NCBI GenBank assembly: GCA_030628905.1
Contig: DAOVQB010000141.1
Coordinates: 1 to 11,940 of the forward strand
From: DAOVQB01 sp023128935
GTDB lineage: Bacteria > Eisenbacteria > RBG-16-71-46 > CAIMUX01 > WJJG01
DNA: 11,940 nt
Direction of reading: 5' to 3'
Shown: piece by piece, positions 1-7,495 of the stretch
How the letters are laid out: each line of letters begins with the position of its first letter
Position numbering within the stretch: position 1 is the stretch's first letter
Position numbers and translations under genes: made by a program
Notes under the pieces: generated by a model
Seen by the model: the letters and a program-made list of their open reading frames with translations, nothing else
What the model was told of the DNA's origin: nothing
The model's database searches: none

Positions 1-255
1 ATTAGCGAACCGGGCAAGCCAAACCGCTCCTCGATCCCGCCGGCGGTGCGGCGCGCGGTGCTGATACGCGATCGGCACCGCTGCCAGGCCCCTGGATGCA
101 GGAATACGCGCTTCTCGGAGGTTCATCACATCATTCCGCGCGAGCTCGGTGGTACGAACGACCCGAAAAACCTTATCGTTTTGTGCAGTACATGCCATAA
201 GCTCTGGCATGAGAAGAAGTTAGATGGGCGACTGCTCACGCGGGTTCTTGAATGA
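1..255 (+). CDS. HNH endonuclease, C-terminal part (5' truncated by window edge)
   Basis: The reading frame is open from base 1, so this is the 3' end of a longer gene; the GTG at 46 is probably internal. The visible 84 residues form an HNH/ββα-metal nuclease module: an R-R-A-V-L-I-R-D lead-in helix (about residues 17-24), a zinc-knuckle pair C28/C33, the catalytic-site H-H-I-I-P (42-46), G-G-T-N-D and a helix with N57-L, then C62-x-x-C65-H66 and H70. The lead-in 'IP..VRRAV..RD...C..PGC' is typical of the HNH domain at the C-terminus of DUF222/HNH proteins, whose N-terminal part would lie to the left. Such proteins are metal-dependent DNases found in mobile elements and in chromosomal families; the substrate cannot be told here. 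It lies outside the repeat-bounded island and is probably the chromosomal flank. The fold assignment is firm, the full-length family less so. Confidence 0.88.
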   Translation: MSEPGKPNRSSIPPAVRRAVLIRDRHRCQAPGCRNTRFSEVHHIIPRELGGTNDPKNLIVLCSTCHKLWHEKKLDGRLLTRVLE

Positions 256-466
256 CCGTGAGTGATCTCGAGTGATTGTGTGTGACCGCAAATACTCACT
301 AATCATCTCTCATGAACGGAGGCAAGGCAACATCGGGTACCAGGCAACATCATGGGCGAGGCTTGCAGCTGCCTTTCGGACATGATATCCCACTTTTCCC
401 CCTTCTGCGGAAGTGGTTCGCGTGGGGATAAGCAAACCCGGCGTGCTCATTCGGGCAGTGTTTTGA

Positions 467-508
467 GGCACACGAACTCCAAAAGAGTCGCAAAAGATTC
501 GTGGTGCC
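467..508 (-). terminator. Hairpin downstream of tRNA-Arg, possible transcript end
   Basis: Read on the minus strand this lies about 22 nt past the tRNA 3' end. GGCACCACGAA (508-498) pairs with TTCGTGTGCC (476-467) with one bulged base, and a small inner ACTC/GAGT stem is possible. There is no clean U tract after it (TCAAAAC follows), so it may be a processing or weak termination structure. The rest of 256-529 shows no gene-like frame. Confidence 0.35.
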
Positions 509-529
509 CCTGGATGAAAAGATTGGCAG

Positions 530-664
<135 letters not shown>

Positions 665-727
665 AAGACAACCTCGTCCGTCAAGCGGGCATAACGCTGC
701 GGTGTGACGATTGAAGCGTGTCCGTGG

Positions 728-874
728 TTAGTCCCGGAGTTCAGGAAGTGGTTTACGCTTCCCAGTCTCAAGCTGCTAGACGATCGCCTGTGAGACACCG
801 ATCTTCGCTGCGAGATCTCCCTGAGTGAGGCCGAGCTCAATCCGCGCCTTGCGAATCCAATTCTGTCGGGGCAC
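728..874 (-). pseudogene. XRE-family HTH regulator, interrupted by an in-frame TAG
   Basis: Reading from a GTG at 874 with a good ribosome site (GGAGG, 8 nt upstream), the frame gives a compact HTH_3/Xre domain: R-K-A-R-I-E-L-G-L-T-Q-G-D-L-A, then A-K-I-G-V-S-Q, and after the break Q-L-E-T-G-K-R-K-P. The order helix 1, 'LTQ', recognition helix 'VSQ' and 'LETGKRKP' is classic for this family. A TAG at 776-778 interrupts it between I-V and Q-L-E, where the family usually has a Tyr or similar; a TAC-to-TAG change would explain it. The frame then ends at TAA 728-730. Total length is only 47 sense codons, shorter than most stand-alone Xre proteins (about 65-110). It lies 68 bp downstream of the Mrr-like gene on the same strand, so it may have been its controller. 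Sequencing error is possible. Confidence 0.75.
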
Positions 875-942
875 GTTGTTAACCCTCCAGGTTCAAGGGC
901 CTCGCAGGCAACTAGATGATCTCGAGCCAGGTTTGGTCATCC

Positions 943-1821
943 CTAGTCATGTGATACGAGGAATTGGACAGGTCTCAGTGGCATGAGTCCCCTCTTGTCC
1001 TCGGGTATGGCGGCATAGTGTTCGACCCACAGGTCGAAGAACTTCTTGAGATCCAGGAGGGTTAATTGACGCCGTTCCTGAGTTCGGGCTTCGGTTTCGG
1101 CGCCCTTCGTGAAGCCTCCTGCAGCGACAAACAGGCCAATGTCGCCATCCCCGAGAGTCGCCATGAATGACCGGACAGCTTCAACGGGGATCTTGTCCGC
1201 GCGTCTCTTCACTTGGACCTTCAGGCGGGGTCCTTCGAAACCGAGTGGATCGCGATGCGCGATGATGTCTATGCCGCGATCAGGCCCAGGCGGCGCCACC
1301 CAAGCGATGTGGTAGTCCATGGCCTGCAGCAGACCTGCGACCAGATCTTGGAAGTCCAAGGGGTTCATGTTGAAGAGGTGCTCTTCGACCTCCGTCCAGG
1401 CACTCTCTTCTGCTTCCTCCAACGTAGTCGAGGCAGGCGGATCGTCTTCAGGGTCCTCAGTGGTTGGAGCCTGGTCGAGTTTCCATGCCCGGTAGAGTCG
1501 TACGGCCTCTCTCAGGAAGTCCTCAGCATCCTGGAGTCTATCGAAGGCTGCGAGGCCCTCCTCGGACAAGGACCAGAGACCCTTGCTCTTCAGCAACCAC
1601 CCCGCCTTCACGAATGGGATGGTGGAGAATCGGACGGTCTTCTCGTAGCGACGTACATTGGGACGCGATGGATACTCGGAGGCCTCAAACGGGGTTGGTG
1701 GAACCTCCTTTTCAAGCTGGGCGAGCACATCCTTTGCCTGGAGACCATCCGGAAAGCGTTGCAGGATCCCAAAGACGCCCCGTACCAACTCCCCGCGCCT
1801 TCGGATTGTAATCTCCGCCAT
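943..1821 (-). CDS. Mrr-like restriction endonuclease (winged helix plus PD-(D/E)xK domain)
   Basis: A 292-aa protein. The ATG at 1821 is preferred because GGGGGA lies 5 nt upstream; an in-frame ATG at 1884 would add 21 Cys/His-containing residues with no family likeness. Residues about 4-95 look like the Mrr N-terminal winged helix ('GVFGILQRFPDGLQAKDVL', 'GLWSLSEEGLAAF'). An acidic Glu/Asp/Pro-rich linker spans about 117-147. The catalytic domain (about 150-265) has the family marks: an F-x-x-L helix (F157-Q-D-L160), G183-I-D185-I-I, then K201-V-Q203-V-K205, i.e. the D...Q-x-K variant of PD-(D/E)xK, and a 'GLFVAAGGFTKGA' strand. Mrr-type enzymes cleave modified (methylated) foreign DNA in the cytoplasm without a partner methylase, and no methylase is seen here. 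A broken Xre gene follows on the same strand; the beta-helix operon diverges. The modification specificity cannot be read from the sequence. Confidence 0.88.
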   Translation of the reverse strand: MAEITIRRRGELVRGVFGILQRFPDGLQAKDVLAQLEKEVPPTPFEASEYPSRPNVRRYEKTVRFSTIPFVKAGWLLKSKGLWSLSEEGLAAFDRLQDAEDFLREAVRLYRAWKLDQAPTTEDPEDDPPASTTLEEAEESAWTEVEEHLFNMNPLDFQDLVAGLLQAMDYHIAWVAPPGPDRGIDIIAHRDPLGFEGPRLKVQVKRRADKIPVEAVRSFMATLGDGDIGLFVAAGGFTKGAETEARTQERRQLTLLDLKKFFDLWVEHYAAIPEDKRGLMPLRPVQFLVSHD

Positions 1822-1842
1822 CACGTCCCCCGCTATTGCATC

Positions 1843-1861
1843 CCACCCGTGACAAGGGTGG
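1843..1861. other. Small inverted repeat in the divergent intergenic region
   Basis: CCACCC at 1843-1848 and GGGTGG at 1856-1861 form a 6-bp dyad with a 7-nt spacer. It lies between the Mrr-like start (1821) and the rightward promoter (1878-1906), where an operator for the leftward gene would be expected. It could equally be chance. Confidence 0.25.
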
Positions 1862-1877
1862 CAGCTGCTGTCCCCCA

Positions 1878-1906
1878 TCGACACAATCTTGCCTATCTGA
1901 TACTAT
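1878..1906 (+). promoter_or_regulatory. Sigma70-type promoter for the beta-helix operon
   Basis: TCGACA (1878-1883, 5/6 to TTGACA), a 17-bp spacer, and TACTAT (1901-1906), which is preceded by TG at 1898-1899 as an extended -10. A start near 1913 gives a leader of about 46 nt to the ATG at 1959. It is the best match to the sigma70 consensus that I noticed in the window, found by eye. Confidence 0.6.
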
Positions 1907-1958
1907 CCCATGGTAGTCCGTGTCTAGTGCGAATGTCAGTGTTCTCAAGGGGTTCCCG

Positions 1959-4193
1959 ATGCGGTACGTGCTTACGTCTGTATTCCTGCTCCTCCTTGCC
2001 GCCTGCCCGGTCTTTGGGGCCACCTATGTCGTCAATCCGGAGGGCACCGGGGACTTCCCCACCATCCAGGCGGCGATCAATGCAACTGCGGCCGGAGACA
2101 CCGTCGAACTCACAAATGGCACGTTCACCGGGGACGGCAACCGGGACATCGACTACCTGGGCAAGGCGATCACGGTGAGATCGCAGGCCGGGGATCCAGA
2201 CTCCTGTGTCATCGATTGCCAGGGGAGTGCGGAACAACAGCATAGGGGGTTCTATTACCATTCCGGTGAGACAGGCGATGCCGTCCTGGATGGGATCACT
2301 ATCACAAACGGATATGTGATTGGAGAATGGCCAGACTACCATGGGGGCGGGTTGATGATCGAGTGGGACTGTGCCCCCACGACAAGGGATTGCGTCATAT
2401 CCAACTGCGCTGCAAATGTAGGTGGTGGAGTCTTCTGCGGAGACCACTCCTCCCCGACCTTCACAAACTGCCAATTCCTTTCGAACTGGGCCGAGATAGA
2501 GGGAGGAGGAATGGAATGCTGGCACTACTGCCCAGCATCTTTGACTCGTTGTACCTTCACGGCGAATGCAGCGGCAGTTAGAGCCGGTGGGCTCAGCTGC
2601 AAGTCATCCTCCCCCGCAGTTGTTGGCTGTACCTTCTACAGCAATGCTGCCCCCGAAGCAGGTGGCCTTTGGTGTGAGGGCTCATCGTACCCCGTGCTTC
2701 AGAACACAATCATCTCGCGGTCTCCTGAAGGTGAAGCTTTAACCTGCCTTGCCAACGGCTTCGGAACCCCCCAGCCCGTCTTGATGTGCTGCGACGTATA
2801 TGGCAATGCGGGCGGAGACTGGATCGGATGCATCGCGGGCCAGTACGGCATCGACGGCAACATTTGCGAGGACCCGCTCTTCTGCGACCCAGAGAACGAT
2901 GACTTTCGCCTTCATGAGGACTCTCCCTGCGCCCCCTTCTCCCAACCCAATCCCGGATGCGATCTGATCGGCGCATGGGCAGTCGGCTGCGCCTTTCACT
3001 GGGTGGTGAACCCGGAAGGTACCGGCGATTTCCCCACCATTCAGGAAGCGGTTATCGCAGCAGGGGATGGCGACACGATCGAGCTTGCTGATGGGGTATT
3101 CACCGGCAATGGCAATCGCGACATAGACCTCTGCGGCAAGGCAATCACCATTCGATCACAGAGCGGAGCCCCCCGAGTTTGCACTATCGACTGCGAAGGG
3201 AGCGAGATAGATCCGCACCGTGGTTTTGTTTTCCAGTCCGGGGAAGGATCAGAGACAAAGCTTGAGGGGGTGACAATCACAGGAGGGGTTGCCCCGTATC
3301 CCACTAGCCGCGGTGGGGCCATACTTTGTGAGGGCAGTTCACCTGTCATTGAGAACTGCGTCTTTGCCGTGAATGCCGCGCAATTCGGCGGTGGGGTGAG
3401 TTGTGAGGATGTGTCCTGTGCCGTCTTCACCAACTGTATCTTCACCCACAATTCTGCTGAACATGGTGGAGGCATGAACTGCGATTTCTCTGTTCCCACG
3501 CTGATCAACTGCACCTTCTGTGGGAACTCTGCGACTGGTACCTTGGCGGCCGGGGGTGGAGTGGAATGCTGGAATTTCGCCTCACCTTCCCTAGAGAATA
3601 CGATCATTGCCTTCAGCTCATCAGGCCAGGCCGTCAGGTGCCGCGCAACGAGCTCCGCCCTGCTGGCGTGTTGCGACCTCTACGGCAATGCTGGAGGCGA
3701 CTGGGTTGGGTACGTTGCCAGTCAGTTAGAAAGCAGTGGAAACTTCTCCGCCGATCCATGTTTCTGCGATCCGGCAAGTGAAGACTATCACATCTGGAAC
3801 TACTCACCCTGCAATCAGGGCAGCTGTGGACTCATAGGTGCCTGGCCGGTCGGGTGCTGGGACCCTCAGGGAACCGAAGATCGCCCCGGGCGCTCGGAGA
3901 TCGTCAACAGGCTTACTCTGGCGCCGAATGCGCCGAATCCATTTAGTTCGTACACCGCCATCAGCTTTGGCATCCCCAGCGCTCTCGGCGGGGAACGCGC
4001 TACCCTCTGCGTCTTCGATGCAACCGGATGTCTTATCCGGACTCTGGTTGACGGGTCCTCCGCCGCAGGCACCCACAGAATCGCCTGGGACGGGGCAGAT
4101 CACGGCGGTGCCCCTCTGGCCAGTGGCGTCTATTTCTACCGGCTTACCGCAGGCAAGCAGAGCGTCAAGAGGCGGATGCTCGTGCTTCGATAG
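1959..4193 (+). CDS. Secreted right-handed beta-helix protein with internal duplication and FlgD/T9SS-like C-terminus
   Basis: 744 aa. The ATG at 1959 is chosen because AAGGGG precedes it and residues 1-20 form a signal peptide (MRYVLTSVFLLLLAAC...). L13-A-A-C16 fits a lipobox, so the protein could be a lipoprotein, although the V-F-G-A site at 18-21 also suits signal peptidase I. Two homologous beta-helix blocks follow, about 22-345 and 347-635. Each opens with V-V-N-P-E-G-T-G-D-F-P-T-I-Q and carries rungs of the form 'GGG(V/M)xC ... SPxxxNCxF', with a very high Cys content. Residues about 655-744 are a FlgD-Ig/sorting-like domain (N-A-P-N-P-F, G-V-Y-F-Y-R-L, basic tail). Such domains commonly direct or anchor proteins at the cell surface in FCB-group bacteria. 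Beta-helices of this kind bind or cleave polysaccharide, but no catalytic triad is recognisable. It is the first gene of an operon with the next gene, 16 bp downstream. The fold is firm, the activity unknown. Confidence 0.9.
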   Translation: MRYVLTSVFLLLLAACPVFGATYVVNPEGTGDFPTIQAAINATAAGDTVELTNGTFTGDGNRDIDYLGKAITVRSQAGDPDSCVIDCQGSAEQQHRGFYYHSGETGDAVLDGITITNGYVIGEWPDYHGGGLMIEWDCAPTTRDCVISNCAANVGGGVFCGDHSSPTFTNCQFLSNWAEIEGGGMECWHYCPASLTRCTFTANAAAVRAGGLSCKSSSPAVVGCTFYSNAAPEAGGLWCEGSSYPVLQNTIISRSPEGEALTCLANGFGTPQPVLMCCDVYGNAGGDWIGCIAGQYGIDGNICEDPLFCDPENDDFRLHEDSPCAPFSQPNPGCDLIGAWAVGCAFHWVVNPEGTGDFPTIQEAVIAAGDGDTIELADGVFTGNGNRDIDLCGKAITIRSQSGAPRVCTIDCEGSEIDPHRGFVFQSGEGSETKLEGVTITGGVAPYPTSRGGAILCEGSSPVIENCVFAVNAAQFGGGVSCEDVSCAVFTNCIFTHNSAEHGGGMNCDFSVPTLINCTFCGNSATGTLAAGGGVECWNFASPSLENTIIAFSSSGQAVRCRATSSALLACCDLYGNAGGDWVGYVASQLESSGNFSADPCFCDPASEDYHIWNYSPCNQGSCGLIGAWPVGCWDPQGTEDRPGRSEIVNRLTLAPNAPNPFSSYTAISFGIPSALGGERATLCVFDATGCLIRTLVDGSSAAGTHRIAWDGADHGGAPLASGVYFYRLTAGKQSVKRRMLVLR

Positions 4194-4209
4194 ATACCGG
4201 AGGTGCAAC

Positions 4210-6168
4210 ATGCAACGCTGCATTCCTCTCCTGGCGGCACTGGTTTTGGGGTTCGTGGTGCCTGACCCAAGTCTTGCAGCCACATGGAATGTCCCGTCCC
4301 CAGAATGCCCGACTATTCAGGCGGGCCTCGATTCTGCGGCCACCTCAGACACCGTGCTTGTTGCTGCAGGGGAGTATCAGGAGTCACTCTTCTGGCCCTA
4401 CAGGAATGGGATCGTCCTGATTGGGGCTGGGATGGATAGTACGGTTGTTGTCGGGGATCAAAGCGAGTGCGTCCTTCTCATGGTGGACGTCGTGGAGATT
4501 GATTCGACTACCGTTGTCCAGGATCTTTGCCTCCGTGGCGGTGGCGATGCGGGACTCATTTTGTATGGCGCTTCCCCACACCTAAGGCTGTGCCTCGTTG
4601 ACAGCACCCACAATGGACCCGGAATCGCTTGCTTTTCCCAGTCCAGGGCGGTGATAGGCAACTGTCACATCACAGACAACCAGGGGCCTGGAATACTGAT
4701 CGAGGCCTGTGATTCGGCATTGGTCATAAAGGAGAACGCCATCCTCAGGAATGTGACAACCGAATATGGTGGTGGGATCTATTGCGGGGAACAGTGCTCA
4801 GCGACGATTTGGGGGAATGTGATAGCGCAGAACACTGCATTGTCTGGAGGTGCAGGAGTCTTCTGCAGCCACGGGGCTTCCCCTAAGGTTGTGAGCAACA
4901 CCATCTCTGCGAACGCCGCCCCCAGTGGCCATGGTGGGGGCATCTATTGCTGGGAATACTCGTACGCGTCGATTCTGGACAACGTCATAGCCAATAACAC
5001 AGCTGAGCAAAATGGGGGTGGAATCTACTGCACGGAGTGTTCACCCGCCGTACAAGGCAATTGGATCCTCGGCAACGAGGCAGCATATGGAGGTGGGATT
5101 GCCTGCTGCTGTTGGTCTCCTCATCCCGAGATCTCAGAGAACATCCTTGCAAATAACGTCGCTCTATATGATGGGGGTGGGCTATATTGCTATCACAATA
5201 TTCCTTCTCCAATCCAACGCAACGCTTTGGTCCGTAACTTCGCAGTCCGGAATGGAGGCGGCATGGCATGCGTTGATGAGAGTTTTCCTGCACTGAGCAA
5301 CAGCACAATCACGGAAAACGTGGCTGGTAGCCATGGGGACGGCGTGTACACCGAGGATGCGTTCCCCACGCTATCCAGCTGCAATATTGCATTCAACGGC
5401 TACGGCTTGCACAACGCCAGCTACGCAAGTGTGCCTGTCGCCCAGAACAACTGGTGGGGCCACGCCACAGGTCCATGGCACAGCGGCGGCAATCCTGCCG
5501 GCCAGGGTGATTCTCTCTCCACGTACGCATGGGATTTCGTACCGTGGCTCGCAGAAGCTGATACTACAGCGCCCCCTTTTCCACCTATGGGCCTAGAATT
5601 GGATGGATCTGGAGAGAACTTCCTGGTCGTGTCGTGGCAACCGGTTCCCCTGGCGGATCTCGAGGCCTATCGGATCTACTTTGACAGCGACACAACCGGG
5701 TTTCCCTATGCCGACACGCTCGATGTCGGGAACGTCACACAGGCGCTTCTACCCAGTCTTGGAGTTGGGACCACTTACTACATTGCGGTCACCTGCTACG
5801 ACCATGGGAATGACGAGAGCTGGTATTCAGCAGAGCTGATTGCCTCGACGAACAATCCAGCTGCGAACGCGGATGCATCTGACAAATGGCTTACGCTGCG
5901 ATTAGATCCAAACCTTCCCAATCCCTTCAGAGCTCAGACTGCGATCTCCTATTTCGTGCCCGCGCATGGTCGGGCCCAGTTGGAGGTCTACGACCTGCAG
6001 GGTCGCCGGGTGGTGACGCTGGAAGATGCGATCAAGGCGTTGGGGTGGCATTCTGTGCTCTGGAACGGCCGGGATGAGGCCGGACTGCGCGCCAGTCCAG
6101 GAGTCTATTTTCTGCGGCTTGATGCTGGCGGTCAAAGAAGTGCCCGCAAACTTGTACTGATCAAATGA
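4210..6168 (+). CDS. Secreted beta-helix protein with Fn3-like domain and FlgD/T9SS-like C-terminus
   Basis: 652 aa. The ATG at 4210 has GGAGGTG just upstream and starts a clear signal peptide (1-23, ending P-S-L-A-A). The same frame is open upstream to 3838, but that part overlaps the previous gene and is not expected to be translated. Residues about 25-440 are a right-handed beta-helix whose rungs repeat 'N..ANNTA..NGGGIYC...SP', with stacked Asn and Cys; N-N-W-W-G-H-A-T-G-P (413-422) is the usual cap at the end of such helices. A fibronectin-III-like domain spans about 453-548 (P-P-M-G-L, V-S-W-Q-P, Y-R-I-Y, T-Y-Y-I-A-V). The C-terminal domain (about 560-652) has N-L-P-N-P-F and G-V-Y-F-L-R-L before a basic tail. 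It sits 16 bp after the preceding paralogue-like gene, so the two are cotranscribed. A surface or extracellular carbohydrate- or matrix-interacting role is inferred. Confidence 0.9.
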   Translation: MQRCIPLLAALVLGFVVPDPSLAATWNVPSPECPTIQAGLDSAATSDTVLVAAGEYQESLFWPYRNGIVLIGAGMDSTVVVGDQSECVLLMVDVVEIDSTTVVQDLCLRGGGDAGLILYGASPHLRLCLVDSTHNGPGIACFSQSRAVIGNCHITDNQGPGILIEACDSALVIKENAILRNVTTEYGGGIYCGEQCSATIWGNVIAQNTALSGGAGVFCSHGASPKVVSNTISANAAPSGHGGGIYCWEYSYASILDNVIANNTAEQNGGGIYCTECSPAVQGNWILGNEAAYGGGIACCCWSPHPEISENILANNVALYDGGGLYCYHNIPSPIQRNALVRNFAVRNGGGMACVDESFPALSNSTITENVAGSHGDGVYTEDAFPTLSSCNIAFNGYGLHNASYASVPVAQNNWWGHATGPWHSGGNPAGQGDSLSTYAWDFVPWLAEADTTAPPFPPMGLELDGSGENFLVVSWQPVPLADLEAYRIYFDSDTTGFPYADTLDVGNVTQALLPSLGVGTTYYIAVTCYDHGNDESWYSAELIASTNNPAANADASDKWLTLRLDPNLPNPFRAQTAISYFVPAHGRAQLEVYDLQGRRVVTLEDAIKALGWHSVLWNGRDEAGLRASPGVYFLRLDAGGQRSARKLVLIK

Positions 6169-6218
6169 TCGACACTGCTGCAGGAACGCACTGAGATCGA
6201 AGACCATTCTGCCGAAAG

Positions 6219-6288
6219 ATCCTGTCCTCCTATACCGATGATTCGGATAGCCATAGGGTTCATCGGATCAGGATGTCCGAACATTCGG
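6219..6288. promoter_or_regulatory. Cluster of short dyads before the lectin-like gene
   Basis: Two similar near-palindromes, CCGATGATTCGG (6235-6246) and CCGAACATTCGG (6277-6288), lie 42 bp apart, about four helical turns. CCGATGA (6235-6241) can also pair with TCATCGG (6260-6266), flanked by ATCCTG (6219-6224) and CAGGAT (6269-6274). This could be a pair of operator half-sites or a transcript hairpin in the 138-bp gap; no protein is known to bind it. Confidence 0.3.
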
Positions 6289-6306
6289 TCACAGGAGGAC
6301 CTACCA

Positions 6307-6873
6307 ATGAGAAGCGCAAGGACTGCCCTTCTGAATGTCAGCATTGCTATCCTATCTGTCTCTTTGACCTGGACCCAATCTGGCGCTGACCCCATTCAGT
6401 GGTCCATCTCACAGGGAGGAAACGCGCACTACTATGAGGGCGTGGTCGTCCCTGGCGACTGCACCCGAGAGGAAGCCAATCAGCTCGCTACCTCAAGTAC
6501 CTGGATGGGAGCTCATGGATACCTAGCAACGAGCACCTCAGCAGAGGAAAACGAATTCGTTTGGAACGAGCTCGGCGATGTCGGTACATACTGGCTTGGC
6601 GGCTATCAGCCTCCCGGAAGCCCTGAACCTGATGGCGGCTGGACTTGGGTAACAGGTGAGCCCTGGGTCCACACGAATTGGCATCAAGGCGAACCAAACA
6701 ACTCCGGCGGCAACGAATGCTATCTCCATTTTCATATGTCCGTCAGCAATGGTTCATGGAATGACTATAACCCAGAAGGCACTGCGGCTGGTTATGTCGT
6801 CGAGTTTGAGCCAACCATTACTTCAGCCGACCAATCGACCTGGGGAGCCATCAAGGACCTCTTCGCGCACTGA
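6307..6873 (+). CDS. Secreted C-type-lectin-domain protein
   Basis: 188 aa. The ATG at 6307 follows AGGAGG by 8 nt and starts an N-terminal signal sequence (about 1-27). Residues about 34-168 fit a C-type lectin-like domain: H-Y-Y-E opening, 'C52-T-R-E-E-A' helix, W-L-G-G (96-99), 'GGWTWVTGEPW', N-W-H-Q-G-E129-P-N131-N, N-E-C-Y-L (136-140), W151-N-D153. The EPN and WND motifs are the calcium-site residues that in animal lectins favour mannose-type sugars. Only two cysteines (52, 137) are present, so the domain lacks the full animal disulphide pattern. The short tail 177-188 (S-T-W-G-A-I-K-D-L-F) is separate from the fold and could be a sorting or anchoring tag. It lies 138 bp after the beta-helix pair, same strand, so it may belong to the same secreted surface set. 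Sugar binding is inferred from the motifs. Confidence 0.85.
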   Translation: MRSARTALLNVSIAILSVSLTWTQSGADPIQWSISQGGNAHYYEGVVVPGDCTREEANQLATSSTWMGAHGYLATSTSAEENEFVWNELGDVGTYWLGGYQPPGSPEPDGGWTWVTGEPWVHTNWHQGEPNNSGGNECYLHFHMSVSNGSWNDYNPEGTAAGYVVEFEPTITSADQSTWGAIKDLFAH

Positions 6874-7188
6874 TTCTATAGCCACATGACGGGGCTACTC
6901 GTCCGATTGCCCCCATCTCGCATGACGCACTGTTCAGCCAACAGCGTCCGGATCCAGAGGCGCTACGACGTTGTCACCATCCACAATCAACATCGGCCCC
7001 GAGGCAGTTTGGCGGGATCTGTTGGCGGGCGTTGCGCAATCTCCAGAACCGCTACTTGCCCCTCAGATCCTGATTGTCTGGCTCCGGATACACGCACCAA
7101 CCCCCAGTTTACCGACTGCACATTCAGTGGTGGACCCCATTCTTTGGACAGCCAGGCGCCGCTGCTAAGGTAGACTCCCCATGCTTGA

Positions 7189-7422
7189 TCATGACACCGC
7201 TTTCTCACAGTACATCTCCATTCTATTGGAATCAGCGCATACTCGATCCTTAAGATCGCGGCAGTAGTCGTACCCACCATTTTCCTTAGGAGCCATCAAC
7301 AGATCGCGTTCTTCGGGATGGTCCACGCAGTACGCAATCTGGTCGAATACCCGGGCAGTCGCGGGCCCGGCTCTGCCCGCGATCAGTCTGGTTTGACGAG
7401 CTTCATCCTTTCTACCGTTTTT
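7189..7422 (-). pseudogene. Possible decayed ORF without a start codon
   Basis: On the minus strand a frame is open for about 77 codons from just after a TAG (7423-7425) to TGA at 7189-7191. Its composition is protein-like and balanced (for example A-R-V-F-D-Q-I-A-Y-C-V-D-H-P-E-E-R-D-L-L), unlike the Arg/Pro-rich frames around it. No ATG, GTG or TTG starts the well-composed part, so it may be the 3' remnant of a gene whose 5' end was lost near the tandem repeat at 7409. I do not recognise the family. It could be a chance frame. Confidence 0.3.
7359..7382. other. Perfect GC-rich hairpin
   Basis: TCGCGGGC (7359-7366) and GCCCGCGA (7375-7382) form an 8-bp perfect stem with an 8-nt loop. No T tract follows on either strand, so it is not a standard terminator. 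It falls inside the possible decayed minus-strand ORF and may be accidental. Confidence 0.35.
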
Positions 7423-7428
7423 CTACCG
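7409..7428. repeat. Tandem TTTCTACCG pair resembling the tRNA upstream region
   Basis: TTTCTACCG occurs at 7409-7417 and 7420-7428 (11-bp period), followed at 7432 by AGACCGG. The same arrangement (TCTACC at 625-630, TTCTACCG at 634-641, then AGACCTTGG) lies upstream of tRNA-Arg and again in the right-end repeat. It may be a shared regulatory or recombinase arm-type site. Confidence 0.4.
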
Positions 7429-7460
7429 TATCAGACCGGAGACGGCAGGAACAGACTGGA

Positions 7461-7495
7461 ACACCCCACGAGGGCTAACCTCATGGGGTGTTTTC
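7461..7495 (+). terminator. Intrinsic (rho-independent) terminator
   Basis: ACACCCCA (7461-7468) pairs with TGGGGTGT (7484-7491). Inside, after one C·A mismatch, GAGG (7470-7473) pairs with CCTC (7479-7482), closing a 5-nt GCTAA loop. TTTTCT follows on the plus strand. The nearest plus-strand gene upstream ends at 6873, about 590 nt away, so it either ends a long secretome read-through transcript or belongs to an unrecognised small RNA or lost gene. Confidence 0.8.

Noticed and set aside
1213..2178. Long plus-strand open frame (321 codons)
   Set aside because: Antisense to the Mrr-like gene and overlapping the start of the beta-helix gene; no ribosome site and no family likeness, while both overlapped genes have clear domains.
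3838..4209. Upstream extension of the second beta-helix gene
   Set aside because: The frame is open, but it lies over the C-terminal domain of the previous gene and lacks a signal peptide; the ATG at 4210 has GGAGGTG and a good leader.
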